DNA of 64,000 nucleotides, from the NCBI GenBank assembly GCA_028023455.1, contig JAQFVV010006702.1:310001-374000 (forward strand). The letters run 5' to 3'. Positions 52,627-64,000 of this stretch are shown here, piece after piece. The notes under the pieces were generated by a model. It saw only the letters and a list, made by a program, of their open reading frames with translations. It ran no database searches and had not been told where the DNA came from. Made by a program: the position numbers and the translations under genes. Origin of the DNA: Epiperipatus broadwayi. Lineage: Eukaryota; Onychophora; Udeonychophora; Euonychophora; Peripatidae. The number at the start of each line of letters is the position of its first letter. Position 1 is the first letter of the stretch.

Positions 52627-52959
52627 GGGATGTTTCTAGGTAGAGATTTTTAAATGCTTTCTCTTGAAGCATTTATCGATAAAGCTTGTTAGAGCTATTA
52701 GGATGCTCATTATTGCAGTTTATAATTACAAGCTTATCAGGTAAAGTTACATGATGTATGTCTTGATTTTATTCGATATATATATATATATAGCTTTACT
52801 TCTCACTATATGTAAAATATATAATTGTTAATTAGAGAAGATATTAATTAGTATTAAAGTTTATCGGCTTAATGTTTTCGAGGATCCATGCCTCATATTC
52901 ATAGCCTTCATAAAATGTATAATAAAATATGCAAATACAAATATTCAAATAAGCTAGTA

Positions 52960-53328
52960 TTACGTAGCCCATTTCTTCGAGATCTCGAAGCAAGTATCCT
53001 TTCTATTAATGGCATGGATGTTTCCATTGATGTAAAATGCCTCCTTTATTTTTCTTTTGTGATCATTTGATTCTGAGCACAATATTATGGGATTGGCAGG
53101 TGTGAAGTTGTGTCCAGATTGTTTAGCATGCTCCAAGAATACAGAGGACGTGTTGCTGTTTTTCTGAGCTCTGTTAAATGTGTAAATATGTTGACCCAGT
53201 CTAGTATTGATTGTAGCTTTCGTTTCACCATAATATATAGCATGGCATCCAGCCTGAGGGCAGGCAATAGAGTACACCACGTGTGGGGTGAACGATCGAT
53301 CAATGTGGTCTTTAGAGTTGTTAAGCAA
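52960..53328 (-). pseudogene. Penelope-like GIY-YIG fragment, inverted copy
   Basis: The 122-codon minus frame equals residues 128-249 of the forward copy exactly: VVYSIACPQAGC, AIYYGETK, FLEHAKQSGH and KEAFYINGN. It lacks everything upstream, so it is a truncated duplicate without its own start. Confidence 0.85.
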
Positions 53329-53394
53329 TCTATTAGAATTAGGTGGAGTTCTAACTGCTATGTTAAATTTATCGTTTAATGCTGGCCTTAATGC

Positions 53395-54037
53395 ATTTTT
53401 GTTTAGAAACTTTTATGTATGTAAATATGAAGCAGACAGGAAAGAAAACATAAACAACTATATTAAAGATCTATTAGCAGCAGGGTTCAAATTCAAAGCT
53501 ATTAAAAATAAAATCATAAAATTTAATAATACAATAAACAATAATGTACCTCACACCAGTCTACCTAGAATAACAATCCCCTACATTCCTAAAATATCTA
53601 ACAAACTAATGAAAGCATTAAACGATAAATTTAACATAGCAGTTAGAACTCCACCTAATTCTAATAGATTGCTTAACAACTCTAAAGACCACATTGATCG
53701 ATCGTTCACCCCACACGTGGTGTACTCTATTGCCTGCCCTCAGGCTGGATGCCATGCTATATATTATGGTGAAACGAAAGCTACAATCAATACTAGACTG
53801 GGTCAACATATTTACACATTTAACAGAGCTCAGAAAAACAGCAACACGTCCTCTGTATTCTTGGAGCATGCTAAACAATCTGGACACAACTTCACACCTG
53901 CCAATCCCATAATATTGTGCTCAGAATCAAATGATCACAAAAGAAAAATAAAGGAGGCATTTTACATCAATGGAAACATCCATGCCATTAATAGAAAGGA
54001 TACTTGCTTCGAGATCTCGAAGAAATGGGCTACGTAA
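53395..54037 (+). pseudogene. Penelope-like protein C-terminal part with GIY-YIG endonuclease
   Basis: The frame is open from an ATG at 53288 (249 codons), but the first about 36 residues come from the inverted copy across the junction. The element's own protein starts around NAFLFRNFYVC. Landmarks: linker KDLLAAGFKFKAI (61-72), IPYIPKISNKL (97-107), GIY block VVYSI (144-148), Cys150 and Cys155, YIG block YYGETK (159-164), Arg170, His174, Glu193 in FLEH, and AINRKDTC near the end. It is homologous to the product at 28861-29484 and the piece at 61892-62170. The domain nicks DNA during Penelope integration. The reverse transcriptase core is missing, so this is a 5'-truncated copy with an intact endonuclease fold. 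Confidence 0.85.
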
Positions 54038-54090
54038 TACTAGCTTATTTGAATATTTGTATTTGCATATTTTATTATACATTTTATGAA

Positions 54091-54131
54091 GGCTATGAAT
54101 ATGAGGTATGGATCCTCGAAAACGTTAAGCC
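54091..54131 (+). ncRNA. Hammerhead-like fold in the Penelope 3' region, non-canonical
   Basis: GGCT pairs with AGCC, GAGG pairs with CCTC, followed by GAA and palindromic AACGTT then A. This is hammerhead geometry except that ATGAAT/AT replaces CUGANGA. The inverted copy has it too. The copy at 36485 is more decayed. It may be coincidence. Confidence 0.25.
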
Positions 54132-54190
54132 GATAAACTTTAATACTAATTAATATCTTCTCTAATTAACAATGATATATATATATATAT

Positions 54191-57100
54191 TCTAACCTCC
54201 CCCCGCGCATCCTCACCCCCAAAATATACTGTTTATAACGAATATTACGGGTTCTAGCTCAGTTAACAAATAAATAAATGAAATATTCAGCATTGATTAA
54301 AAATGATTACTAGCTCTAATTTCTAAATACAAATACGGTTCAATTTTTAAAATGAATTAATAAATATTTACTATTTTCATGAGACATGGAGTGACAATAC
54401 GGGGAACGAGATAGACTACATTGAGATATTATCCACACGATACTACCTCAATGGCATAAGAACACTATTCCCCCTTTTTACTATACCAAATAACTAACTC
54501 ATAGTATTCTTACGACTTTCTGAGCTCTCTTCACTACGATTAAAAATAATAATTATATCCTAATCTTCTTTATAACAAGAATCTAGCTCAATTAAATAAA
54601 GTGAAGTAAAATAAAATAAAATCTCAGGTTCATAAATTGTATTCTAACTGATTTAAAATTACGGTAGTAAAATATGAAAAGGGAATTTTATGTCATAATC
54701 TACTACACAGCAACTAATAATAATAAAATAATAATAACAATAATAATATAATATAATCTTATTTCTTCCTAAATGAAATAAATAAATACGTACGTGGTAG
54801 TATTTTAATAATCTGACGATAGAATACGTGTGGCAACATTAGCATATAATTTAATGTAATATTGTGGCAACTGACTTATGACCAATAAATAATATGAAAT
54901 TATGATCTTTTAATTTTAACATACCAATAAATTCTCAAAATTATTATAACACTTTTATGTTTACCTTTTGTGCAAAATTTATATGTCTGTTTCAATTATA
55001 AATGTATCATGATTTCATGCATCCATGTGGAGAAATAACAACGCGGACACAAAACTTTAAAATAAATTTAAAACAAAGTTTATTAACAACATAAATAAAT
55101 TAACAATATTTTTACACTATTTACATTGGATATCCCTTACTCTCCTATCTCAACTTAGTTTATTAGTTTATAAAATGAAATCAAAATAATATTTACTTTT
55201 CCTAGTTAAATCTTATTTTTTTTTAAAACACTTAAGAAAATACAGTATTATTTCTTGATTTATTATTATGGTTAGCTTATTACAAAAATGCATTTCTTGT
55301 ATGATTATCACAAATACTTTTCATCCCTAATATTATTAAAATTATATTTTTTACAAAATTTACATTCGTAGTAAAATTCTACAAAATAACAAATTTTAGT
55401 TTTATATTGGTTGTATGGAATCTTACAAAGTCAAAACATTGTTATACATTCGTTATTAGATTTTTATTGTTCACTATCCGATGTTTATTAATCCTAATAT
55501 TCACATTCAAGCCTTACTTCGGATGATATAATTACAACTATTAATATACCATGCACAAGTATATGTTTATTACACATTGAACTATTTTCTTAATAAATAT
55601 GCAATACTTATTTTCTAAATATTATTAAAAACATTCAAATTTTTTTTTATCACTTTTAAATCTAAACAACTTAGTTTAGATTTCTCTTTCAAAAAAATCT
55701 TTTATTCATTTCCGAATTAATTTTACAATGTATTATATGATTCTTTCTCTCTTTATGATATTTTGGACTTTCAATTTTAAAGTTACATAATTCTATACAT
55801 TCCAGCAAATAAACTATTCTTACATAAATGATAACATATCTTCAGTTCTATTTTATTCATTATTTCTTTGAAAATATCTTTCTGACCGATGCAGATTCAC
55901 AAAATAAGGATAGCTAAGATAGATGCATAGGATCACAATACAACTAGAATATTACTCATCATATATCTTGACAATCATGGCACAGTGAATTAAAAGATAC
56001 TATAGAGGAGTGACCTTTACCTGTCTACCAACCTCTATTATAGGAGCGATGTTAAAGCTATTTCTTCAGCTTTATTCTAACATCAAAAGTTTAAAGATAT
56101 GCAAAAAACACTGTCCAAACTATATGTGTTCAGTCATAGGGCTTAGTTAACTATACTGAAATCACACAAAACTAAATATGATCCAAATCCTTTATTTTTC
56201 CTATTTCTTAAAAAAAAAAACATCATCTTGGTTTCCTTTCCACTAGTACTTCCAAGTCATTATCCGATCTTATTTCTCAAGATTTTTTCTATACTGTACA
56301 TCGACAAATACATATCTGCATTACTAACAATAATAAAATTCATTTATTTTAAAACTATTCCACTGTTCTATAAGACAGCTTGCTTACTACTTTCCTCCGT
56401 ATATTTAGTCATACAAACTACTTAAATATCTGAATACTTTATCACATGAAAGTTCAAAAGAATCACACAATTGTTCTGTTAAATTATATTATTAATATAC
56501 TTTAAATAAATTATTGCATGCATATTCCGAATTACTCCTATCTCATAATATGTTAAAAATGTTGTATAAAATGTGTACATATAATTTAAACTTTCACACT
56601 TCATTCTTAGGCCAATAGATGATCTAAAAAAAATACATTATGCATTATAAACAACTATTAAAATTACCAAAACGACCTTTATCTTCTCGATCGCGTTCCG
56701 TAGGCTTCACCATCCATTTTATCCTTGTAGATATAAGATTCACATCCATACACTTTATTTTTAAACAATATTTTTATAATTTTATCAAGCTATTATATTT
56801 AAATTTTAATATTACTAAATTTATGTTTATATGTTTCCCTAATCTCACATAACATTTTATATTCTAAAATAAATTAGTAAAAAATATTTAAACTATATTT
56901 ACTGTACTTCTTTATCAAACTTTCTTGAAAACCGTTCATACTAAAGCTAAAAAAAAATGTTTATTATTTCTTCTTCAGTCACTTAATGTTCTATTTTAAG
57001 GTAAAACAATTATTGCTCTGTTTAATAAATATTCATAGATGACAATCCTTGGTTTTTTATAATATTTAATACAATTATTAATTATGATATCAATTAATCC

Positions 57101-58942
57101 CGTAAAGAAAAAACGTCTACATATTCTTTTCTAATATTTTCTGCTAATATTTTCCCGTGCGACTTTTACGATGCATCTTCTAGGTACTTTTATTTAAATA
57201 TTCAGTAAATTTTTCTATCTCCATGGATCCATTTTCATTAAGTAATTTAAATTTATATTTTCTAAATCAAGCATTTCTCCAATGAACACTTTATAATATT
57301 TTAATTTTTCTTAGATAAAGTTTTTTTTCTTTCCTTTTTAAAAAAAAATAATGACTCTTTCCTATCATTATTCGGTAATTTTTCCTTTCTTTTAAAGTTC
57401 TGGTAACTATATACTTTGTAATGTTTCCTTTAAAAAGGACAAACATTCTTTCTCTGTTATAACTTTTACATAATTTTTCTTTATGATATACGTATCTTAA
57501 TTTTTTCCATAGAGAAGAATAAAATAACTTCAGAGTAGCCTTATAAATTTGTGCATCATAATTTTTCCTGACGGCAAATAACTTCTCTTTTAAGTTTTCC
57601 GTATAGCGTCCAAATTATATTCCTCTGAGTTACAATAATAAGTTTCTGGTTGAGCATAAATAAAGCTGTATCAAGGCACTTTACAAATATTTTTCCTTTC
57701 TCATAACTTCTATATACTGTTTTCTGTAGTATTTCCATTTTACTGTAAGGTTTTGGCTAAACTTGAATAAAATCACTGGTAAGAAAACTTTTAAAAATTA
57801 GCCCTCCATGTAAAGGTAGTTCAAAATATTATATTTTAAAAAACTTTTAAAACAAATACAAAATTTTAAAATTATATTACTTTTCTAGCTTACGATATTA
57901 TACAGCTAAAAAATATGTTACTCCCTCCTTCACTTACACATTACTTTCTCCCGCTCCGTCTAATTCTTATATTTTGTCTGCTAAAATACCTCCGTTGATT
58001 GGTTAATGACTCTTTTTAGCGCGAACAAATTTACACATTTTTAGTTTTATAACAGACTAGATTTTTCAAATAAGACATTTATGACGTAATGATTTAAAAT
58101 ATTACTTAGAATAGTATTTTTAACTCAATTATAATTTTATCAAAATTATTTAAACTTTAAAACAATTATTAAAACAATATTTAATACCTATTTTAATATT
58201 AATATTTAATTTATCTTGTTTTTATTTAAATAAAATATTTAATTTTTTTTTTTTTATTAACTGTATTCAACTTTTAAACACTACTTAAATATTACATCAT
58301 TTAAACATTTAAAATAACTATTTAATATTTCAACATTCATTTCAACGATAGACAGCAATTACATTTAGTTCCATAATTCACAAACTTTATTATTATATTC
58401 TAACAAGCATGTGTGTGAAGGTATATAATATACAGTCACATGATTACTAACTTTATCAGATGATTTTTTAATTTACGTCTCGGTCTAAATTACCAAAACT
58501 GATATATTTTATAAAAATTTGGAAAATAATTTTAAAAATGTAGAACCAAATATAATTCTCACCATCCCAAAGTTTATTTTAAAATATATTAGATTAAATT
58601 TGAATATTAATTATAATTATAATATTACATATAGCGTTTATTTAATTTATTAGTTTTAAAATATTACAATTGGATTGTTAATATACTTTTAACTATTTAT
58701 AGCTGTATTATTTTATATGGCCAGCTTTTACAACCATAAGCAAGGATATCTTTAATCTTTATTTAACTGTTTTCTTTTAAAATAATCCATTACACTTTTA
58801 TACCAGGTATTTTCAGCCTTAAATTGTACTATAAGATCTAATCGATCATACAATTATCAATATATTACAAACATATCTTAAAATTTAAAATTTTTTTTTA
58901 GCAATTGACCATTCTACCCTATTATGACCTATAGATAAGGGC

Positions 58943-58945
<3 letters not shown>
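54191..58945 (-). mobile_element. LTR-like element E3, copy 2, inserted in (TA)n
   Basis: Starts TCTAACCTCCCCCCGCGC and ends ATAAGGGCACA, like copy 1, between TA runs (54174-54190 and 58946-58987). Collinear blocks include CTCAATGGCATAAGAACACT (54449 region), GGATATCCCTTACTC (55128 region), CTCCATGGATCCA (57220 region) and TTGACCATT...GACCTATAGA (58904 on). Divergence from copy 1 is substantial. On the minus strand an AATAAA signal lies near 55080. No coding frame is recognisable. Confidence 0.65.
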
Positions 58946-58990
<45 letters not shown>

Positions 58991-61078
58991 GGACAATGTA
59001 GTTAGATATAGTTTATGTAACACTTGCTAGAAGATACCACTAGATAAAAAATCAGATCTTTTTCTTATTCTAAATTATTGTATATTATTTAAAACTAATG
59101 ATAATAGACTATAGTGAAAGAAGTTAAGTTTACTAGCAAAGTTACACAAACACACAATCCCATTAAACCATACAAAGTCATTTTCCCTTTAATAGTCTGG
59201 TGATTATTAAGAGCATGCCTATTATATAAATATATCTATGTTTTCCTTTAAGTAATCAAATAAGGAAACAAAATTTAATATGTTGTCTAGTAAACAATAT
59301 TAATTTATTATTAATAAAAATAAGACTATAATGCTGTTATAATAACCACTGACATTTAAATTCACATAACACAAATAGACAAATGCACACATGATTGATA
59401 AGTCACTTTCCAATGAACTAAACATAAATACCACTAGATTTACAGTGAGTGTCAAAGCAATCCATACAATGAATGCTTCCAAAAAAATGATGAATGATAT
59501 GTATCATAAATATGAAATAAACTTACTAATGGAAGTGAAAATTAAAGTAATGATAATAATACAATAACTATCATTAATATATATAAAATATTTAGAGATT
59601 ACACACACTAATTCATCATTAAAATAAGCCATACTTAATAATACTTAAAGAAATCACCCATGCTCTCATCAAAATATTTAATAAAAGCAAATCAATGGAG
59701 ACAGTAAGTTTCTTAGAAGATTATATTGGATACCACCAACACATCATAAATAAAAATAAAAATGCATATAACATTACAATACTATCGAAAAAAACCCAAT
59801 TTTTACTATAATTCTTCCACAACCATCCTTTGATATTAAAGAAAGTTGGATTTTGAAGTGAATGATGAGAAGGCTATTTTGTTGGTTTATATAGATGGTA
59901 ATGATTAATTGAATTTCACTTGTCAAGGACTACTCGTTAAAACATGAAACAATGATTGTGAAAGAATTTCAGTAAAGTTTAGTTTTTTTTGCCTAGTATT
60001 GTAATGTTATATGAATTTTTATTTTATTTATTATTACTAGTATAGTGTTAGGGAATATTTAGCCATAAATTAAATACTTCTAATCATTCATTATTTAAAA
60101 ACTTATCAATGCATGCTGCATCAGCCAATCTCATAAATAAACAAATAATTACTAATAATTAAACACCATTAAGCATCACAATTTTATAAATAATTATTAA
60201 GTATACATTATAAAATTTACATGGATATTTATTTATATAAATCAAATTTTATATTACTGCAGTTTTCCCCATAGAAAGACGTCAAAATATTTCACGTTTA
60301 ATAAAATAAAAATAAATCGGAACTCTATAGCATTTGTATTACATTTTGAATTTACATGAAAAAAAAAACATTTTAAAATATTAATTAAAAAACATACAAC
60401 TATCAACATATTATAAATTTAAATATTATTTAAGAACTGACAATGTCTATATCAGAAACAATTTTTTTTTTAAAAAAAAGATCAATAAAAAATAAAGATT
60501 CATAAATTGTCTTTACTTTCTTTTATCTATATATCCAATTTATGTCATGTCATCCTTAGTGATTTATGAAAAGATGCGGGCAGAAGCAATAAACAATAGC
60601 AGACTATTTTTAAGGTGTTACATTTTCAGATCTGTAATAAGTTGAAGAGAAAGATAATAATACTGTAATCGGTTTATAGCACTAAATGATGGTTTAAGTT
60701 GTATTCCTACTACTATTTAAGTAAGAGATCAAACAGGTTAAAGTTACCATTCAAATTCATATCTGTCTTTTGGGATGAAACAATGAAATCCAGCAACCCA
60801 TTGTGAAAATTTTAGAATACATTCTTTTTTTTTAAAAAAAATGTCAGACGATCTAATCTGAACACGTGAACGCTTTAACAAAACAATAGATTTTTTTGGG
60901 TTTATAATTAAAATATTTAATAGAATATCAGTTTTTTTATAAATCAATATTTTTCAAATAACAAAAATTGATTTTAATAAAACAATATTTTATATAATTA
61001 TAAATAAATTAACTTTTAAATTATAATCTTATAAAATTAATTTTATTTATTTATAGTGCAGATCTCATTTATTTTTTT
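58946..61078. other. AT-rich DNA after a (TA)20 run, no gene seen
   Basis: The TA run at 58946-58987 is the longest in the window. Frames at 59300-59482 and 60744-60947 (minus) have no motif. Confidence 0.4.
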
Positions 61079-61705
61079 CATATGTATGTATGTGGTCGTT
61101 TGTATCAGTTGTATAAGATGGAGTACTTAGCTGTAGAGAGCTTGAAGTCTGAATTCAAGTCCTTTCTAATTACATTAAGTTTAGTAAAAACAATATACTT
61201 ATATTTGAATATTACATATTTAGTTTGTATTCTGCCACCCATCTTCTATGTATTTAAAAGGGCATATTAAGATTCTTATATGTGAGTGATCAGAGTGACT
61301 TTGAGTCAACATGGATATGACAATTAGTATCAGCAAAGGCTTTAAGTGTTCCATTATCAGATTTTCAATAACAAAGATGGCTGAAAAGTTGGAGGGTAGA
61401 GAAGTTTGAAGTTTGTTCATTAAAGTTTGAAGATTTGCTATCTTAATATAAACTGAGCACTGATTGTATATATGTGTGGGAGATGGTGATCTGGACCAAC
61501 AGATGAGTGCTAGTTCAGCTTGAAATATGTATATTGGAGATCATTTATCCTTTTCACATGTATGTGGTCATGTGTATCAGTTGGATAAGGTCGTATGCAT
61601 AGATATTAATAGCTTGGAAGACTGAGTTCAAGTTCCTTCCAAATTACATTATGTTTAGTATAGACAATATATTTATATTTAAATATTAAACAATAATAAT
61701 AATAA
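61079..61705 (+). repeat. Hammerhead-bearing repeat family H, copy 2, with tRNA-like tandem parts
   Basis: 61320-61640 matches the copies at 33890 and 48225. A tRNA-like segment occurs twice, at 61079-61225 and 61556-61700: GTATCAGTTGGATAAG (A-box-like), then about 40 bases later GAGTTCAAGTTCC (B-box-like), then a shared tail ATTACATTA.GTTTAGTA. The 477-bp spacing suggests a tandem arrangement of one unit. Confidence 0.6.
61487..61545 (+). ncRNA. Hammerhead-like motif, family H copy 2
   Basis: TGATC...GGACCAA, CAGATGA (one change from CTGATGA), stem II TGCT/AGC, GAAA at 61522-61525, ATATGTATA, TTGG and GATCA. TGATC/GATCA forms the outer helix that varies compensatorily with copy 1. Confidence 0.55.
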
Positions 61706-61891
61706 TAAAATATCTTTAAATAGATTCATTGACATCATGTATTTAAGTTATATTATTTCATTTAAATAAAATTTATTTTCCATAGATATATCTTAATATA
61801 TGAAATAGTTTATACTTCTCATATATTAAATATAGCAGACATAATATATGCATTTATATGCATTAATAGAGAGGTTTATTAGTTCTATAAA

Positions 61892-62170
61892 AATTAAATG
61901 GCTGAGCAGTGAAACTAGTGCATCCTTTCTACATGCCTTACACAGCATCAATATCTATACAAAAGAGCCTCAAACAAACCAGAACACAGCTCTATCTTCC
62001 TGAAACATCAAAAGGCAATATGAGACCAATTTATTCCTTCTTCTTCAACTATTCAATACAGAGAGAGAAATGATTTGAAAAGGAAAATAAGAGAAGCATG
62101 CTATGTATGCAACAACAATAATGCTATCAATCACAAAGATTTGGCCTTCCCCCCATCGAAGAAATGAACA
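61892..62170 (+). pseudogene. Penelope-like GIY-YIG C-terminal remnant
   Basis: One plus-strand frame reads CLTQHQYLYKRASNKPEHSS, then IFLKHQKAI, a stop, then RERNDLKRKIREACYVCNNN and AINHKDLAFPPSKK followed by TGA at about 62168. It matches the forward copy from LGQHIYTFNRA through NDHKRKIKEAFYINGN to AINRKD...ISKK. The GETK region upstream (near 61902) is frameshifted. One internal stop and no catalytic N-terminal half, so it is dead. It is more diverged than the pair at 52775-54185. Confidence 0.75.
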
Positions 62171-62905
62171 CTCTAATCTAAATAACATAAATTAAAAAAA
62201 TTTGAATTCCATTAACTATATATACATACACACTCATTTCTTCATTACTTCCCAATGTTATCTTGCAGTGAATATAATAACGTTATAAGTTCTCGAAAGC
62301 ACTCAGTCATATAATTTTTATAAAACAAATAAACTTCTCTATTAATGCATATTACTTCTGTTATATTTTATTATATATATATATACTTCCTTTCCAAATC
62401 ATACAATATTTTATTTAATTTTTTTTCCAAATACATTCAGTTTATTTTCAAATTATGCACAAATTGTTAGTGATTTATCATATTCATTGCTATATTTAAA
62501 TTCAAATTCATGTATGATTTTTTATTTACTTAAGTGATACTTTCTATTATATGGTATTGTTCAAAGGAGTTGGAAGAAGAAGTCATGGTGGATAAATTAA
62601 TCATCATTGTCATTATCTGTCTGTTACTATCTTTTTAAAACATATTCCTTATATATTGATAATTAACAGTGATTGTTAATTGATATGATATAACCAGATA
62701 ATTACTGTTATTTATTTAAATATGGGTTTGAACCTCATATTCCACAAAGCTTGCAATAGTTTTGAAAGAAAAAAGTCTATGAAATTATAACTTTTTTAAT
62801 GAATGGAGGCTAAAGGCATAGATTTTTTTGATATACTTTTAATCAATAATCCAATAACATTCTAATAATGAAAATGCATTTTAGAAAATAATGATCCTGT
62901 TTTGC
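62171..62905. other. AT-rich DNA, no gene seen
   Basis: Includes a TA run at 62370-62381. No motif recognised. Confidence 0.4.
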
Positions 62906-62907
62906 GT

Positions 62908-63005
62908 TGTTAGCTGAGAGGTAGTGCAGCCACCATGCAAGCAAGTAGTTGATTGCAGACGGTTGTGGGTTCACGTCCCGGCCGATGCTATGACATATGA
63001 AAAAA
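62908..63005 (+). repeat. tRNA-like sequence with A and B boxes (SINE head or pseudo-tRNA)
   Basis: TTAGCTGAGAGG (62913 region) fits the A box TRGCNNAGYNGG closely, and GGTTCACGTCC (62968 region) fits the B box. The segment is far more GC-rich than its surroundings and is followed by GACATATG and A8. Acceptor strands do not pair by eye, so I favour a tRNA-derived retroposon over a functional tRNA. Confidence 0.5.
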
Positions 63006-64000
63006 AATTAAAATAATGATCTATAATAAATAAAGGTATTTCATCATAGAAAAGTATATCAATGAAAAAAAACATTCTTTTATGAAGATAAGAAAATAGT
63101 TTTTGTTTGGCTGTGATTTAATAAACTCTATTATGATAAAAATAAAAAATAAATATAAAAGATGTTTGATTTTTAATACTGTTTTTTAAATAAAAAGTGA
63201 ATGTTTTGCTTTATACTTTCAACTTCAGTAACATTTTTTTTTATCAATATGCAACTTAGGTTTCCTATCTTGGTTTCCAACACTAAACAAAGAATTTATT
63301 CAACATATGAGTCTGCCAATTATTGTTCCAAATTGTGAATAGATTGTTTTTGTTTGATTGCAATTTAATAATTGTCACTATGAAACCTCTCACAATTTTA
63401 ATGTCCTCTTGAGAAAGATCTTTTATTCCAACCTTATTATAATATAGCATATTCTATTAATCATTTTTATATATTTTAATCAGTAAATCTATAAAAATCT
63501 ATTTCCTCTAAAATAATGTTTGAGGTTTGTTTATCTAAAATTTGTACCCCCCCCCCCATTATCTGAGATCAAAGCTTTTTCAGATAAAACACAGTTGTGT
63601 TACAATCTATTGAATCATTTATAAATTGAACATTTGTTACTGAGCTTATTTGTATAACTAATTTCTTGTAATAAAATATCCATATTGTGTACACTTAAGT
63701 TCACTTGGTGTGGAAATTAATCACAGTATATAGAGGGTGTTCGAAATTATTTTATTTTTTTAATAGACTTAATTGGAATATCAAACTACTGGTTTTGATA
63801 TTTTTTTTTTTTTTAGATTTGATCATTAAAAAAATGATTTCAAACATTGATGCAATATTTTCAAAAGCTGAGAAGACATTTTTATCTCATGACATTTATA
63901 TAATCTACACAGAGATTATAACAAGATTGAAACTTTCAAAATATAGTGAATTTTGTTACCACAATCCAGAGATTGAAACCATAACAAAATCTATACTGTA
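63006..64000. other. AT-rich DNA with a poly-C run, no gene seen
   Basis: A run of about 13 C lies at 63547-63559. The end of the window (63830-64000) reads partly open on the plus strand but shows no motif. Confidence 0.4.

Larger units (their letters stand above)
50730..52770. mobile_element. Foldback element (family F3) split by a retroposed insertion
   Basis: Arms at about 50730-51186 and 52353-52740 are inverted copies, with shared text such as AGTGTCTGGAATATCCTAG-like blocks and CCATATAGCTATTTAAATTAGATAG. They resemble the 405-bp array units (ATGTCTTCAAA ... AGCTATATGGGTCTGA) and the hairpin at 9869-9989. Each arm has a hammerhead-like core. The loop side is occupied by a polyadenylated insertion at 51187-52352. 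Confidence 0.65.
52775..54185. mobile_element. Head-to-head Penelope-like pair
   Basis: A 5'-truncated inverted copy (about 52790-53385) abuts a longer forward copy (about 53388-54180). The shared 3' parts look identical, including the endonuclease coding sequence and the 3' tail (CGAGATCTCGAAGAAATGGG, ATGGATCCTC, CGTTAAGCCGATAAACTTT). The left end meets (TA)n at 52777-52790, and the right end runs into the TA tract occupied by element E3. Such inverted truncated partners are a known habit of Penelope elements. Near identity means recent insertion or gene conversion. Confidence 0.8.

Noticed and set aside
53110-53912. Frames at 53085-53303, 53110-53379, 53618-53887 and 53694-53912
   Set aside because: Antisense or shifted readings of the two Penelope-like copies. 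They appear twice because the copies are inverted duplicates.
62908-63005. Functional tRNA gene
   Set aside because: Boxes A and B are good, but the acceptor strands do not pair and an A-run follows, so a tRNA-derived repeat is likelier.

Overview
This window is a gene-poor, very AT-rich stretch of a eukaryotic, almost certainly animal, nuclear genome. I see no host protein-coding gene, rRNA or convincing functional tRNA. Coding-looking stretches are short, and the ones I recognise belong to retroelements: three Penelope-like GIY-YIG endonuclease remnants (about 28861-29400 minus, an inverted pair at 52790-54180, and 61892-62170 plus) and one RTE-type LINE reverse transcriptase remnant (about 48400-48600 minus). 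The species cannot be read from the sequence. Abundant (TA)n, large LTR-like repeats and Penelope-like elements with hammerhead-type repeats would fit a flatworm, for example a planarian, but cnidarians and other AT-rich animals are not excluded.

Layout. 1-2826: a half copy of a foldback repeat with a hammerhead-like core, then decayed coiled-coil-like coding sequence on the minus strand. 2827-25413: a nested retroelement. Two diverged direct copies of an LTR-like sequence (2827-8331 and 11129-25413, about 3.7-3.8 kb each without insertions) bracket about 2.8 kb with gag-like relics and a polypurine tract. The left copy carries two foldback insertions with target duplications (4923-5864, 6755-7509). 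The right copy carries three insertions lying in TA microsatellites: an LTR-like element at 12462-16370 (itself hit by a palindromic element at 13345-13974), a fold-back array of 405-bp hammerhead-bearing units at 16381-18625, and a 4.4-kb element at 19098-23516. Each copy supplies the empty site for the other's insertions.

25431-33280: unassigned AT-rich DNA with a tandem tRNA-like repeat, a Penelope-like remnant, and a long (ATCT)n array. 33280-44410: a second pair of direct LTR-like repeats around 5.2 kb of decayed, probably minus-strand, element interior. 44410-50730: unassigned DNA, a LINE remnant joined to a hammerhead-like repeat, and a 510-bp GA-rich polypurine tract. 50730-54190: a hammerhead-type foldback split by a polyadenylated retroposed insertion with a target duplication of about 55 bp, then a nearly identical head-to-head Penelope-like pair. 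54191-58945: a second, diverged copy of the 4.4-kb element, again in (TA)n. 58946-64000: unassigned DNA, another hammerhead-like repeat, a Penelope-like C-terminal remnant, and a tRNA-like sequence with good A and B boxes.

The unifying theme is retroelements that sit in TA microsatellites, together with several families of inverted or tandem repeats carrying type I hammerhead-ribozyme-like cores (CUGANGA, stem II, GAAA, very short palindromic stem III, stem I). Penelope-like elements and small non-autonomous retrozymes are known to carry such ribozymes, so the repeats and the GIY-YIG genes may form one mobilisation system. That link is inference.
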